A stretch of 46,524 bases of DNA from Desulfobacula sp. Lineage in GTDB: Bacteria; Desulfobacterota; Desulfobacteria; Desulfobacterales; Desulfobacteraceae. Where the stretch lies: assembly GCF_014237455.1 (NCBI RefSeq), contig NZ_JABZFL010000093.1, forward strand, positions 1 to 46,524, read 5' to 3'. Of the stretch, positions 9,236 through 17,835 are shown piece by piece. The notes under the pieces were generated by a model. That model was not told the origin of the DNA. It was given only the letters and a program-made list of their open reading frames with translations, and searched no databases. Both the position numbers and the translations under genes were made by a program. The first letter of the stretch is position 1. Each line of letters starts with the position of its first letter.

Positions 9236-11299
9236 TTATTTGTCATCCTCTTGACTACAGAAATATTCAATGGTTTTTTGGGCGCATGTTCTGCAGTACC
9301 CAAGTTTTTCATTCATGGTATAAATCATTCTGTCATAGAGCTTTTGATTTTCTTCATTTGTCCTGTTGGCAAGGGCACCAATTAAAGAACCTGCCCCGGC
9401 AATGTCTGATTTCAACCTGACATCGGTAATTGCCTTGACCAGTTCAAGATTGTCCATGAAATCATAGTTTGCATCCACGGAAAGCTTCTGACCATAAATC
9501 TTTCTAATGGTGTTCCTGAAAGAAGCTCTTTGCTCTTCAGTTTTCAAGGCAAGTCGTTCTTCAACATTTTTGATATATCTTTCATCTATTTTAAGGGCTT
9601 TGAGTTCACCTGTCTGGGGATCTTTATACTTCCACATCATGTCCGGACCAAGATGCTCTGCATCAACGCCAATAATCATGTTTACATAGTTCATCACATC
9701 CTTTTTAATCGCCAAAGGTTCATCCATATAAGCATTGAACATCTCGGTCATAATTCTTTCGCGATACAGCCCCCTTGCAATTTTCAAATCTTCCATAAAT
9801 TTTGCTCGGTCAGAAGGTTCCTGGACATAATCCAGAACCGTTCTTTCAAGGGCATTGAAAATATCCAGGGCAAACATGCACTGGCCTTCATTGGTTTCAG
9901 AACTCTCCAACAAAAGCTGTACCGCCCGTCCAAGATTTCTCTGTCCAAGGCCTTTTTGGCCAAATCTCTTGGTGATATCCGTATCCCGATTTAAGGCATC
10001 AATCAGCTCGGCAAGGGTTTTAAGGCTCTTTTCTCCGGCCACCTCCCCTGCTGCAAGCTTCATGATTTCAACAGGGGTCAGTTTGTCGGATCTGGGCAAT
10101 CTTGTCAGAACAACACCCACGGAAGCGGCATGATTCAAATTGGGGTCCTGATGCAGGACTTTTGAATCAAGGGATCTTTTTGTGTCTGTACCAATAGCAT
10201 ACTCTGTTAAGGTTTTCTGGATCTTATAGTCTGTATTATGTGCGACATAACAAATTCTGCACCGGTCAACAATCGGCGCTTCTTCTCTTTCGGAAATAAA
10301 GGTATCAAATTCTGAATTATTACTGGTGGCAACAATCAACGTGTCAATTGGCCACTTGAACCCGTCCAGTTCGATCGTCCGGTTTTGAATCACCCCAAGA
10401 TAAACCTGAACCAGATCTTTTTTGTTTTTAAAAATTTCATCACTGAAATGAATGCCGCCGCCCGCCACCCTGGCAAGTGCCCCTCTCCTTAAATCGAATC
10501 GATAGGGGTTGTTTGAATCGGAAATATGAAGAAGCCGTTGAATAGATTCTTCACCCATGAGATCCACAGCAGATGATGTGATCTTATCTTTGGCAGGATA
10601 TTTGCCTGTAATCGTACCAAGACTTTCAATTAATGGAACCGGCACAATTTCAATAAAAGACAGCATCTTCGTAATATCATTATCCGTATGTTCCCGGATT
10701 TGATTAAGGATATAAGCAGAACAGGCGCCCAAAGGGCGATATTTATCATAAAGGGCTTCTATCTGTCTGGCAGTAAATTTAAACTTTTTGGAAAGATACT
10801 CTTTTGCCTTGTCCTTGGTTTCACAAAGGCTCATCGCCAGGATCATGGGATCTTCATAGGTCTGGGATTCAATAAAATCAATCTTACCATAGCCTCCAAG
10901 CTGATCCAGATTAATATATTTGAATGTATATTTTCTATTTTGAGAGATACTGAGAAATTCCCTGTATCGTGCACAAAGATATTCTACTAAAAAAGTTTTA
11001 CCATTGCCAGGTTCACCCACTAGAACAAATGCCATTTCCCTTGAAGATCCGCCTTCTGAAGCATCTTTTACAAATGAAACAAAACTGTTTATTTCATCAT
11101 ACATGCCGACCAGATGTTTTTTTCCCTGACTAAATATATCAAACTGATATGTTGTTTTCCCTTTGACTGTAATCTTCTGAATACCCGCATCAAGGATCAT
11201 CCGGGAAACTCCCTGAAAGGCATCTTCAAACAATCGTTTTCCTTTTTTAACTGCATCGATATGAGATATTAAAGACTTTGGATTGGTTTTGCCGGCCAT
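9236..11299 (-). CDS. prkA: Serine protein kinase PrkA (YeaG family)
   Basis: This is the canonical PrkA of the operon. The AAA+ Walker A reads GEPGNGKT near residues 93-100, followed by LVEYLCARYREF. A HFSDEIFKN-type box lies near residue 285, and the C-terminal kinase-like region ends in a CRTC / FCSQEDD tail. I place the start at the ATG at 11299 (687 residues) because GGGAGGG sits five bases upstream. A TTG at 11320 would add seven residues but lacks a spaced ribosome binding site. PrkA/YeaG proteins are serine kinases or AAA+ proteases acting in starvation and stationary-phase responses. It is the first gene of prkA-yeaH-spoVR-prkA2, and a 15-bp inverted repeat at 11368-11382 upstream may be an operator. 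Confidence 0.95.
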   Translation of the reverse strand: MAGKTNPKSLISHIDAVKKGKRLFEDAFQGVSRMILDAGIQKITVKGKTTYQFDIFSQGKKHLVGMYDEINSFVSFVKDASEGGSSREMAFVLVGEPGNGKTFLVEYLCARYREFLSISQNRKYTFKYINLDQLGGYGKIDFIESQTYEDPMILAMSLCETKDKAKEYLSKKFKFTARQIEALYDKYRPLGACSAYILNQIREHTDNDITKMLSFIEIVPVPLIESLGTITGKYPAKDKITSSAVDLMGEESIQRLLHISDSNNPYRFDLRRGALARVAGGGIHFSDEIFKNKKDLVQVYLGVIQNRTIELDGFKWPIDTLIVATSNNSEFDTFISEREEAPIVDRCRICYVAHNTDYKIQKTLTEYAIGTDTKRSLDSKVLHQDPNLNHAASVGVVLTRLPRSDKLTPVEIMKLAAGEVAGEKSLKTLAELIDALNRDTDITKRFGQKGLGQRNLGRAVQLLLESSETNEGQCMFALDIFNALERTVLDYVQEPSDRAKFMEDLKIARGLYRERIMTEMFNAYMDEPLAIKKDVMNYVNMIIGVDAEHLGPDMMWKYKDPQTGELKALKIDERYIKNVEERLALKTEEQRASFRNTIRKIYGQKLSVDANYDFMDNLELVKAITDVRLKSDIAGAGSLIGALANRTNEENQKLYDRMIYTMNEKLGYCRTCAQKTIEYFCSQEDDK

Positions 11300-11367
11300 T
11301 TTACCCTCCCTGGGCAGCAAGGAGGCTTATGCTGCCATTCAAAATTGGTTTGAATTTCTGTTCATTT

Positions 11368-11382
11368 TCTGCCAATGGCAGA
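11368..11382. promoter_or_regulatory. 15-bp inverted repeat upstream of the prkA operon (possible operator)
   Basis: The sequence TCTGCCA-A-TGGCAGA is a perfect 7-1-7 inverted repeat located about 70 bases upstream of the prkA start. It lies in the 242-bp spacer before the operon. A TATAAT-like box is present further upstream on the minus strand, but no convincing -35 goes with it. No sigma-54 type GG-N10-GC element was found at this site. Binding by a dimeric regulator is an inference from symmetry and position. Confidence 0.35.
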
Positions 11383-11541
11383 TGTTATACACATAAGATA
11401 GATACTAGCCTACCGTTGTTCATTATAAATAGAGCGGATTGCGATTTCTATTTATACTTGCCTTAAATATAACAATATAAAAAAAATGAGTCAAATGATT
11501 TGCTTTCTTCGGAATTTATTTAGACAATTGAAAACGTTCAG

Positions 11542-12252
11542 CTAAATTATTGGCAACAGCTGTTCCCCCAGAGCAAGGTCCTCGGGAGTCGTGATTTTAA
11601 TATTCGGTTTAAACCCTTTTATGATAACCACCTTATGACCCAAATGTTCTACCAGAGAGGCATCATCGGTTCCTGAAAAAGACGTTTTTATTGCATGATC
11701 GAATGCCCGCAACAGCAAGTCCAGTTTGAAAGTTTGAGGGGTCTGGGCTTTATAGAGATTTTCCCTGTTTACTGTTTTTTGAATAACCAGGCCGCCAGAT
11801 ACCTCTTTTACCGTGTCTGTTATCTTAACAGCGGGAATACAGGCACCATATTCAATGGCATTTTGGATACATTCTTTAATCATATTTTGATTTACAAAAG
11901 GCCGCACACCATCATGAATCATTACAATAGCTTTTTTCTCACCGTTTATTTTATCACGAATGTGTATCAGAGCATTTAAGACAGAGTGTTGTCTTTCTTT
12001 TCCTCCTTCAACCAGATGAATCTTTTTTTTAAATCCATATGGTTCAACAATACGGCTTTTGCAATAGACTTCGTCACCTCTTGGAACAACAAGAATAATT
12101 TCATGAACATGCTCACACGTATCAAACACCATGACGGTTCGAGCGAGAATTGGGATTCCGTCCAAATGAAGATATTGTTTTTTAGTCTTCGACCCCATTC
12201 GCAGGCCTTTTCCTGCGGCAACAACGATAGCAAAATGTCTTAATTCATCCAT
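11542..12252 (-). CDS. ispD: 2-C-methyl-D-erythritol 4-phosphate cytidylyltransferase IspD
   Basis: IspD joins CTP to methylerythritol 4-phosphate in the non-mevalonate isoprenoid pathway. The protein is 236 residues, the usual length. It opens with the nucleotidyltransferase signature VVAAGKGLRMG and the substrate-binding KKQYLHLDG. MIHDGVRPF follows near residue 110 and SGTDDASLVE near 195. IspF is not adjacent, unlike in many bacteria. The start codon lies one base after the stop of the upstream HPr-domain gene, so the two are probably translationally coupled. Confidence 0.96.
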   Translation of the reverse strand: MDELRHFAIVVAAGKGLRMGSKTKKQYLHLDGIPILARTVMVFDTCEHVHEIILVVPRGDEVYCKSRIVEPYGFKKKIHLVEGGKERQHSVLNALIHIRDKINGEKKAIVMIHDGVRPFVNQNMIKECIQNAIEYGACIPAVKITDTVKEVSGGLVIQKTVNRENLYKAQTPQTFKLDLLLRAFDHAIKTSFSGTDDASLVEHLGHKVVIIKGFKPNIKITTPEDLALGEQLLPII

Positions 12253-12253
12253 T

Positions 12254-13564
12254 TCAACTCAAATAAGACAATTCTTTGGGCAAGGGAATTCCTTTTCCCA
12301 TATGGTCTTCTCCATAATTCACATCAGCAAGAGTTTTTAAATCATTTAATGCCCGCAAGTCACCTTTAAACTGAACGGTTTCTACCTCTTCTTTTTTTAT
12401 TTTCCCACCGGCCCATTGAATATCCAGAACACTTGCAGCATCAAAAATATCATTATTTACAAGCATCTTGACCTCACCGCCATAATGTTGAACAATTTTA
12501 GCGACCAAAAGACTTGGACGACTGTGAAATCCACGATCCATTGGAATTCCAACTTCTATAATCGACGTTTCCATGTTTTCATTCAATATTTCAGAAGCCA
12601 GGGTTTTGCCTGAAGATAAAAATTTTCTGGCATAAAACAAGCAGTAATTAACCGCCCGATCCAGTAGAACATCCGGATCGATTAAATCGGATAAAGAGAC
12701 ACTGACATTTTTATATACATCCTTAAACCCAATGTCATACATATGGCGTTCATAAAAATGTAATAATCTGCCTGCCACTTGAAGGAGGTGAAATACAATG
12801 GAAAAATGACTGCGGAGTTGCTCAAGCATAATATTTTCTGATGATGATCTTGTATTTACCACATATGAATCAAACGAAGATTGGATATTATGAATCAACA
12901 TTTCATATCTTCTAATGCTCACCTCATTGATTTGTTCAGGTACCAGTTCATTTATTTTTTTTAAATCATAACGCTCGTAAAATGCCAGTTGATCGAAATC
13001 TTTTACAACTTCTAAAAATTCACTGGCAATCCGTGTCAAGTTCTCTCTTTGCTGATTTTTGGCATTAAAATCATCGATATTGTGGTCCAGCTGTTGTGTA
13101 GATGAAATTCCAGGAAAATAACTCAGATCATACCCCGTATCCGGTATATTGATCTTCAGACGGAGGGCTTCCTCTATGATCACAGGCGCCGCAAGCTTTA
13201 TGGATTCCTGTAAGATTTTCAGTGTATCAAATGCTTCAAGCTTAAAGGTCTCGTAACGGTTTTCTTCAAAAAGATAAAATTTAAACCGATTGAGGATATG
13301 CCTTTGAGAATAGCAGGCCAATGCAAGATGCCGAATGGTTGCAGACAATTCACGATAAAATACCCATTCTTTATTTTTTTTAGCGCCATGAAAATCCAAA
13401 AAATCTTCAAGGATATGAGAGGTGGTAATAAGCTTTGAGTATAATTTTTTTGTGAAGATATAATCATCATCATCAAGTCTAACAATAAGCAGAATGCATT
13501 TCAGATATTCATAAGAAAAAATATTGGCTTTTTCCTTAAATGAAATATCACAAATAAAATTCAT
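12254..13564 (-). CDS. Large protein with C-terminal HPr phosphocarrier domain
   Basis: This is a 436-residue protein whose last ~95 residues form an HPr-like domain. The phosphorylatable His motif reads GFHSRPS, with His near residue 347 (classical HPr has GLHARPA). It is followed by KIVQHYGGEVKML and, where HPr has its Ser-46 segment, AASVLDIQWAGG. The first ~330 residues are mainly helical and I recognise no domain in them. HPr normally passes phosphate from enzyme I to sugar permeases or regulators. Here no PTS gene is nearby, so a regulatory role is more likely than sugar transport; that is an inference. The gene begins 32 bp after the 3' end of the RNase P RNA gene and runs into ispD with a 1-bp gap. 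Confidence 0.8.
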   Translation of the reverse strand: MNFICDISFKEKANIFSYEYLKCILLIVRLDDDDYIFTKKLYSKLITTSHILEDFLDFHGAKKNKEWVFYRELSATIRHLALACYSQRHILNRFKFYLFEENRYETFKLEAFDTLKILQESIKLAAPVIIEEALRLKINIPDTGYDLSYFPGISSTQQLDHNIDDFNAKNQQRENLTRIASEFLEVVKDFDQLAFYERYDLKKINELVPEQINEVSIRRYEMLIHNIQSSFDSYVVNTRSSSENIMLEQLRSHFSIVFHLLQVAGRLLHFYERHMYDIGFKDVYKNVSVSLSDLIDPDVLLDRAVNYCLFYARKFLSSGKTLASEILNENMETSIIEVGIPMDRGFHSRPSLLVAKIVQHYGGEVKMLVNNDIFDAASVLDIQWAGGKIKKEEVETVQFKGDLRALNDLKTLADVNYGEDHMGKGIPLPKELSYLS

Positions 13565-13595
13565 AATTAATAACCCAATATTAAAAATAAAAAAA

Positions 13596-13978
<383 letters not shown>

Positions 13979-13982
13979 CTTT

Positions 13983-14702
13983 TTACGTATTTATATAATA
14001 AAGGATTCTACTGCATTGAGGGCATGAAATCAATGAATTACCGCGTTGTACTTCAATATATAATTGAGGGGGTATGTTCATAAAACACCCCATGCATACC
14101 TCATTTTTTACATTCACTACGGCTGACCCCTTATTCATCTTTGATATTTTCACAAACCGGGTCATCAACGAAGGATCCAGATTTTTACCAATTTCTTTCT
14201 GCCGGGTAAGATATTCATCAAGAAGTTCTCTGTCATCCGTTGATTTTTTTTCAATGTCTTTTTGTTCGCCTTCTATTTGATCCTTAAGAAGATGGTACTC
14301 TTTTTCACTTTCCTGGACGATTGCTTCCGTTTTTTCTTTTTCATCAAGATATTCCAACAATTCGGTTTCCAAAGCATCCTTGCGTTTCTTATTATCGTCC
14401 ACTTCTCTTAAAAAAAGCTGATATTCCTTATTGGTCTTTACCATCCTCAATTTTTCATTACTTTTAATAATACGATCATCAACAACTTGAATTTCTCTCT
14501 CAATATCTTTGCAAGCGGTCCTGTCACTTAAAAGGTTTTCTTTATTTTCTTCCAAGGCATTTCCAAACTGCTTTAGCTGACCACTTAATTTCTCTTTTTC
14601 CTTTTTAACTTTTTCCAGGACAGATTTCAGCCTGACAATCTGAGTTTCAGCTTCCTGAAGTTTGACCAGGGTTTTTATATTCTGTTTGGAAATATCATTC
14701 AT
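13983..14702 (-). CDS. Coiled-coil protein with C-terminal C4 zinc ribbon (DUF164/CT398 type)
   Basis: This 239-residue protein has a long Lys/Glu-rich coiled coil over about residues 10-165, then a zinc ribbon: CMGC near residue 203 and CPQC near 229. The family (CT398/FlgZ-like, DUF164) is widespread in bacteria. Members have been linked to sigma-54 and flagella in Chlamydia and Pseudomonas, but the general role is unknown. It lies 10 bp after a Nif3-like gene and just before rnpB. This nif3-like / DUF164 / rnpB order is, to my knowledge, common in deltaproteobacteria. Confidence 0.9.
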   Translation of the reverse strand: MNDISKQNIKTLVKLQEAETQIVRLKSVLEKVKKEKEKLSGQLKQFGNALEENKENLLSDRTACKDIEREIQVVDDRIIKSNEKLRMVKTNKEYQLFLREVDDNKKRKDALETELLEYLDEKEKTEAIVQESEKEYHLLKDQIEGEQKDIEKKSTDDRELLDEYLTRQKEIGKNLDPSLMTRFVKISKMNKGSAVVNVKNEVCMGCFMNIPPQLYIEVQRGNSLISCPQCSRILYYINT

Positions 14703-14712
14703 AATGTTATCC

Positions 14713-15528
14713 TTAAACTATAGTAAATGGATCTTTTTCTTTTTTAAATTTTTTTATTTGTATATTTAACCCGGCTGTTTGAATCGCCTGACTTAATTTG
14801 TCAGAAAGCAAATCTATCGCCAAATGTTCAGAACCAAAATGCCCTACATCAATAAGCCCCTTTGAATATTCTTCAACACGCCTTGCTTCGTGATATTTAA
14901 TATCCCCGGTGATATAAACATCAGCATCAGATCTTAGAAACACATCAACCAGGGAGCCGCCGCTGCCCGTACAGATAGCAATAGTAGTTACGGGTAAATC
15001 CATGTCTCCCGTTACTCTCAGATGGGTCAAATTAAGCTTTTCTTTTACCTGGTGAACCACTTGTTTAAGCGAAGTTTTCGATTTAAGGTACCCGATTCTG
15101 CCGATACCGATCATTTCATCCATTGGCATAGATGACGGACTTTCTATCAAAAAAACTTTTGTTTTTTTGATACCAATTTTTGTTGCAAAATAATCATTTA
15201 ACCCGTCATTGGCTTTATCTAAATTTGTGTGGACTGAAACAATACTGATTTTATGTCTTGCGGAAATTTCGATTGCACTGCCCGGCATTTTATTAAAATC
15301 AATAGATTTTTCACCCCGGATCATCAAAGGATGGTGAGTAAGCACAAGGTCACAATTGCTTTCTTTTGCAGCAGTCATTAATGCCATGGAAACATCAAGT
15401 CCAATCATCACTTTTTTCACTTCCCAGTTCAGATTACCAGCCTGAAATCCTGAGTTGTCCCAATCTTCAGCGATATCAAAAGGTGCGATTGTATTAAGCA
15501 GTTCCACTATATCCTTTGCTCTCACCAT
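14713..15528 (-). CDS. Nif3-like dinuclear metal-centre protein (GTP cyclohydrolase I type 2 / DUF34 family)
   Basis: The protein has 271 residues, matching the short form of the Nif3/DUF34 family. Metal-binding motifs are visible: VLTHHPLMIRG near residues 62-72, VHTNLDKANDGLN near 98-110, and HFGSEHLAIDLL near the C terminus. The family forms toroidal hexamers with two metals per subunit; the biochemical role is not settled despite the GTP cyclohydrolase label. The start at 15528 (MVRAKDIVELLNTIAP) is the usual family start. It lies downstream of a rho-independent terminator at 15551-15577, and so starts a new transcription unit with the zinc-ribbon gene and rnpB. Confidence 0.93.
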   Translation of the reverse strand: MVRAKDIVELLNTIAPFDIAEDWDNSGFQAGNLNWEVKKVMIGLDVSMALMTAAKESNCDLVLTHHPLMIRGEKSIDFNKMPGSAIEISARHKISIVSVHTNLDKANDGLNDYFATKIGIKKTKVFLIESPSSMPMDEMIGIGRIGYLKSKTSLKQVVHQVKEKLNLTHLRVTGDMDLPVTTIAICTGSGGSLVDVFLRSDADVYITGDIKYHEARRVEEYSKGLIDVGHFGSEHLAIDLLSDKLSQAIQTAGLNIQIKKFKKEKDPFTIV

Positions 15529-15550
15529 GATAAACCCATCTAAAAATAAA

Positions 15551-15577
15551 AAAAGCGTGGTAAAATACCACGCTTTT
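15551..15577 (-). terminator. Rho-independent terminator after rpoD/tRNA
   Basis: A 12-bp perfect stem (AAAAGCGTGGTA / TACCACGCTTTT, three-base loop) is followed on the minus strand by a T-rich run. It separates the dnaG-rpoD-tRNA unit from the Nif3-like gene. The A-rich flank on the other side would also allow it to work in reverse. Confidence 0.85.
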
Positions 15578-15683
15578 GATTTTGTATATCCGATTGATAT
15601 TCTTCAGGCACATTCATATATGAATTGAGTATCCTTTTGAGTTTTCAGTTCCAATCATAAAATATGCCTTTAATCTATTTAAA

Positions 15684-15760
15684 TGGTGGGCCCACCTGGA
15701 ATCGAACCAGGGACCGACCGGTTATGAGCCGGTGGCTCTGCCAAACTGAGCTATGGGCCC
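15684..15760 (-). tRNA. tRNA with CAU anticodon, probably tRNA-Ile2 (alternatively elongator tRNA-Met)
   Basis: A complete 77-nt cloverleaf is encoded, with CCA included. The acceptor is GGGCCCA / TGGGCCC, the D arm AGCTCAG...GAGC, the anticodon stem ACCGG/CCGGT with loop CTCATAA, and the T arm CCTGGTTCGATTCCAGG. The anticodon is CAU. The loop and the GGTC after the anticodon arm resemble the CAU-type isoleucine tRNAs, which need lysidine modification by TilS, more than the initiator. Sequence alone does not settle Ile2 against elongator Met. It lies 69 bp after rpoD and is probably co-transcribed with it. Confidence 0.93.
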
Positions 15761-15828
15761 GTTCACTCACACAATCCTGGAATATATATAAAAACAAATT
15801 TTGTGTCAAGATTTAATTCTCAACCAAT

Positions 15829-17811
15829 TTAATTTTCAATAAAGGTCTTGAGCTTCTTACTTCTTGTCGGATGTCTGAGCTTTCTTAACGCTTTTGCTTC
15901 AATCTGACGAATCCGCTCTCTTGTCACAGTAAAATCCCTTCCAACTTCTTCTAATGTATGATCTGATTTTTCGCCAATACCAAACCGCATTCGAAGAACC
16001 TTTTCCTCACGTGGTGTCAAAGTGGCAAGGATCTTCCTGGTTTGCTCTGCCAAGCTGAAATCAATGGCTGCATCTGAAGGAATGGAAAACTTCTTGTCTT
16101 CGATAAAATCGCCAAGATGGCTATCTTCTTCTTCTCCAATAGGGGTTTCAAGAGAAATAGGTTCTTTGGCAATTTTTAATACCCGTCTAACTTTTTCAAT
16201 GGGGATTTCCATCTTTTGAGCAATTTCTTCCGGCGACGGCTCCTTTCCCATTTCCTGTACAAGGTATCGGGATGTTCGAATAAGCTTGTTTATGGTTTCA
16301 ATCATATGGACGGGGATTCGGATGGTTCTGGCCTGATCTGCGATAGCTCTTGTGATGGCCTGCCTGATCCACCATGTGGCATATGTAGAAAATTTATATC
16401 CTCTTCTATATTCAAATTTATCGACCGCCTTCATCAAGCCGATATTGCCTTCCTGAATTAAATCAAGGAATTGTAATCCTCTGTTCGTATATTTTTTTGC
16501 AATACTGACCACCAGTCTTAAATTTGCTCTCACCAGTTCCCTTTTTGCAAAATCGGCATTTCTACGCCCTTTGTTGATACACTCGGTAATCTGTTTTAAA
16601 AACCGGGAATCTCCTTTGATTTCATTTTTTCTCCAAGAAACCTGAGTTAAGATAGAACAGATATCCTGATATAATATTACAAGTCGTTCCTTTTCAATAT
16701 CAGACCTGGATGATGCCCACTTTATAAATATTTTTTCATCAGAGAGTTGATCAAGCATTTTTTGAGTTTTAACATTAAAAGTTCCAGCACATTTTTCAAA
16801 CAGATCATCAACTTTGTCAAACCAGTCAATGGTATTCTTAATATTTTTTTCAATATTATTAATAACATTGGATTCAAATCGCCATCTTTTTAATTCCGTA
16901 AATATGATTTCCGTGTTATTGAATATCTCTTTGGAAAAGGTTTCATATTTTTTAGATCCTTTTTTCTCTTGGTACAATAGATCTCTTTTATTTAAATTTT
17001 TCTGATGAATGTCTTTTATTATTTTTATAGAATTTAAAAATTTTTCCTGTTTGGAAACCTCATCAACGACTCCATCCCCTTCATCCACATCCCTTAAAAC
17101 ATGCTTAGGGCGCATGGATTTTTTTTCCATTTTATCTCCATAAATAAAAATTGTGGATAATGATATCGGACAATCCAACATGGCTCGCAGGATGTTGCGT
17201 TCCCCAAGCTCAATTTTTTTGGCAATTTCAATCTCACCCTCACGGCTGAGCAAAGTAACCATTCCCATTTCTTTAAGGTACATTTTCACAGGATCAGTAA
17301 CAGCACCAAATTCAATATCCGAACGGGTCTTTTTAGAAGAAAAAAGATCTTTGGCTGCTTTTTTCTTCTCATTTTTATCATTCTTTTCCTTTTCTTTTTG
17401 AGATATTTTTTTGGTTTTGCCTTTGGTGGTCTTTCGGGTTGCTTTTTTAGTCGTCCCTTTTGCAATTTTCTTGGCTGTAGTTTTCTTGGCTGTAGTTTTC
17501 TTGGCTGTGGTTTTCTTGGCTGTGGTTTTCTTGGCTGTGGTTTTCTTGGCTGTGGTTTTCTTGGCTGTGGTTTTCTTAGCAGTAGCTTTCTTTATTTTTT
17601 CCTTTTCCTTATCCACAAGCTTGATCCCAAGCTCTTTAAATCGCACAACAACATCTTCAATCTGATCCAATGATTTTAGATCATCGGACATTGCATCATT
17701 AATTTCAGCAAAAGAGAGAGAACCATTTTTTTCACCTTTTTTAACAAGTTTTTGTAATTCTTTCTTGCTAATCATTACATTCTCTCCAGATTTATTTGTC
17801 TTACCTGCCAT
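15829..17811 (-). CDS. rpoD: RNA polymerase primary sigma factor RpoD with Lys/Thr/Ala tandem repeat
   Basis: All sigma-70 regions are present in this 660-residue protein. Region 1.1 lies at about residues 14-72. Region 1.2 is at about 172-205 ([11 protein letters not shown]). Region 2 is at about 415-490 ([18 protein letters not shown] and [14 protein letters not shown]). Region 3 follows, and region 4 ends the protein ([35 protein letters not shown]). A non-conserved insert lies between 1.2 and 2. The odd part is at about residues 75-115, where eight copies of a five-residue unit (KTTAK-type) form a strongly basic linker between region 1.1 and region 1.2. The start at 17811 has GGGAGGC five bases upstream. 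The gene follows dnaG by 24 bp, the classical macromolecular synthesis operon pair. Confidence 0.97.
   Translation of the reverse strand: MAGKTNKSGENVMISKKELQKLVKKGEKNGSLSFAEINDAMSDDLKSLDQIEDVVVRFKELGIKLVDKEKEKIKKATAKKTTAKKTTAKKTTAKKTTAKKTTAKKTTAKKTTAKKIAKGTTKKATRKTTKGKTKKISQKEKEKNDKNEKKKAAKDLFSSKKTRSDIEFGAVTDPVKMYLKEMGMVTLLSREGEIEIAKKIELGERNILRAMLDCPISLSTIFIYGDKMEKKSMRPKHVLRDVDEGDGVVDEVSKQEKFLNSIKIIKDIHQKNLNKRDLLYQEKKGSKKYETFSKEIFNNTEIIFTELKRWRFESNVINNIEKNIKNTIDWFDKVDDLFEKCAGTFNVKTQKMLDQLSDEKIFIKWASSRSDIEKERLVILYQDICSILTQVSWRKNEIKGDSRFLKQITECINKGRRNADFAKRELVRANLRLVVSIAKKYTNRGLQFLDLIQEGNIGLMKAVDKFEYRRGYKFSTYATWWIRQAITRAIADQARTIRIPVHMIETINKLIRTSRYLVQEMGKEPSPEEIAQKMEIPIEKVRRVLKIAKEPISLETPIGEEEDSHLGDFIEDKKFSIPSDAAIDFSLAEQTRKILATLTPREEKVLRMRFGIGEKSDHTLEEVGRDFTVTRERIRQIEAKALRKLRHPTRSKKLKTFIEN
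17466..17585. repeat. Eight-copy 15-bp tandem repeat inside rpoD
   Basis: The unit TTTTCTTGGCTGTGG (plus strand) is repeated eight times head to tail, with one or two changes in the first two copies and more in the last. Five central copies are identical. Because the unit is 15 bp, gain or loss of copies keeps the rpoD frame and changes the length of the Lys/Thr/Ala linker by five residues each. Such arrays are prone to slippage during replication. Confidence 0.95.
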
Positions 17812-17835
17812 AAAATGCCTCCCAAAGGCTTAAAG

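Noticed and set aside
8733-9420. Three long plus-strand open frames rich in Ser, Pro and Phe
   Set aside because: They lie opposite the Gly/Glu-rich linker of the DUF444 gene and the end of prkA, whose codon bias keeps the other strand open. They have no ribosome binding sites or domains.
17398-17673. Plus-strand frames with repeated FLGCG or FLAVV units, and a CRISPR-like look of the 15-bp repeat
   Set aside because: They are the reverse of the rpoD tandem repeat. There are no spacers, the unit is only 15 bp, and it sits inside a coding gene.
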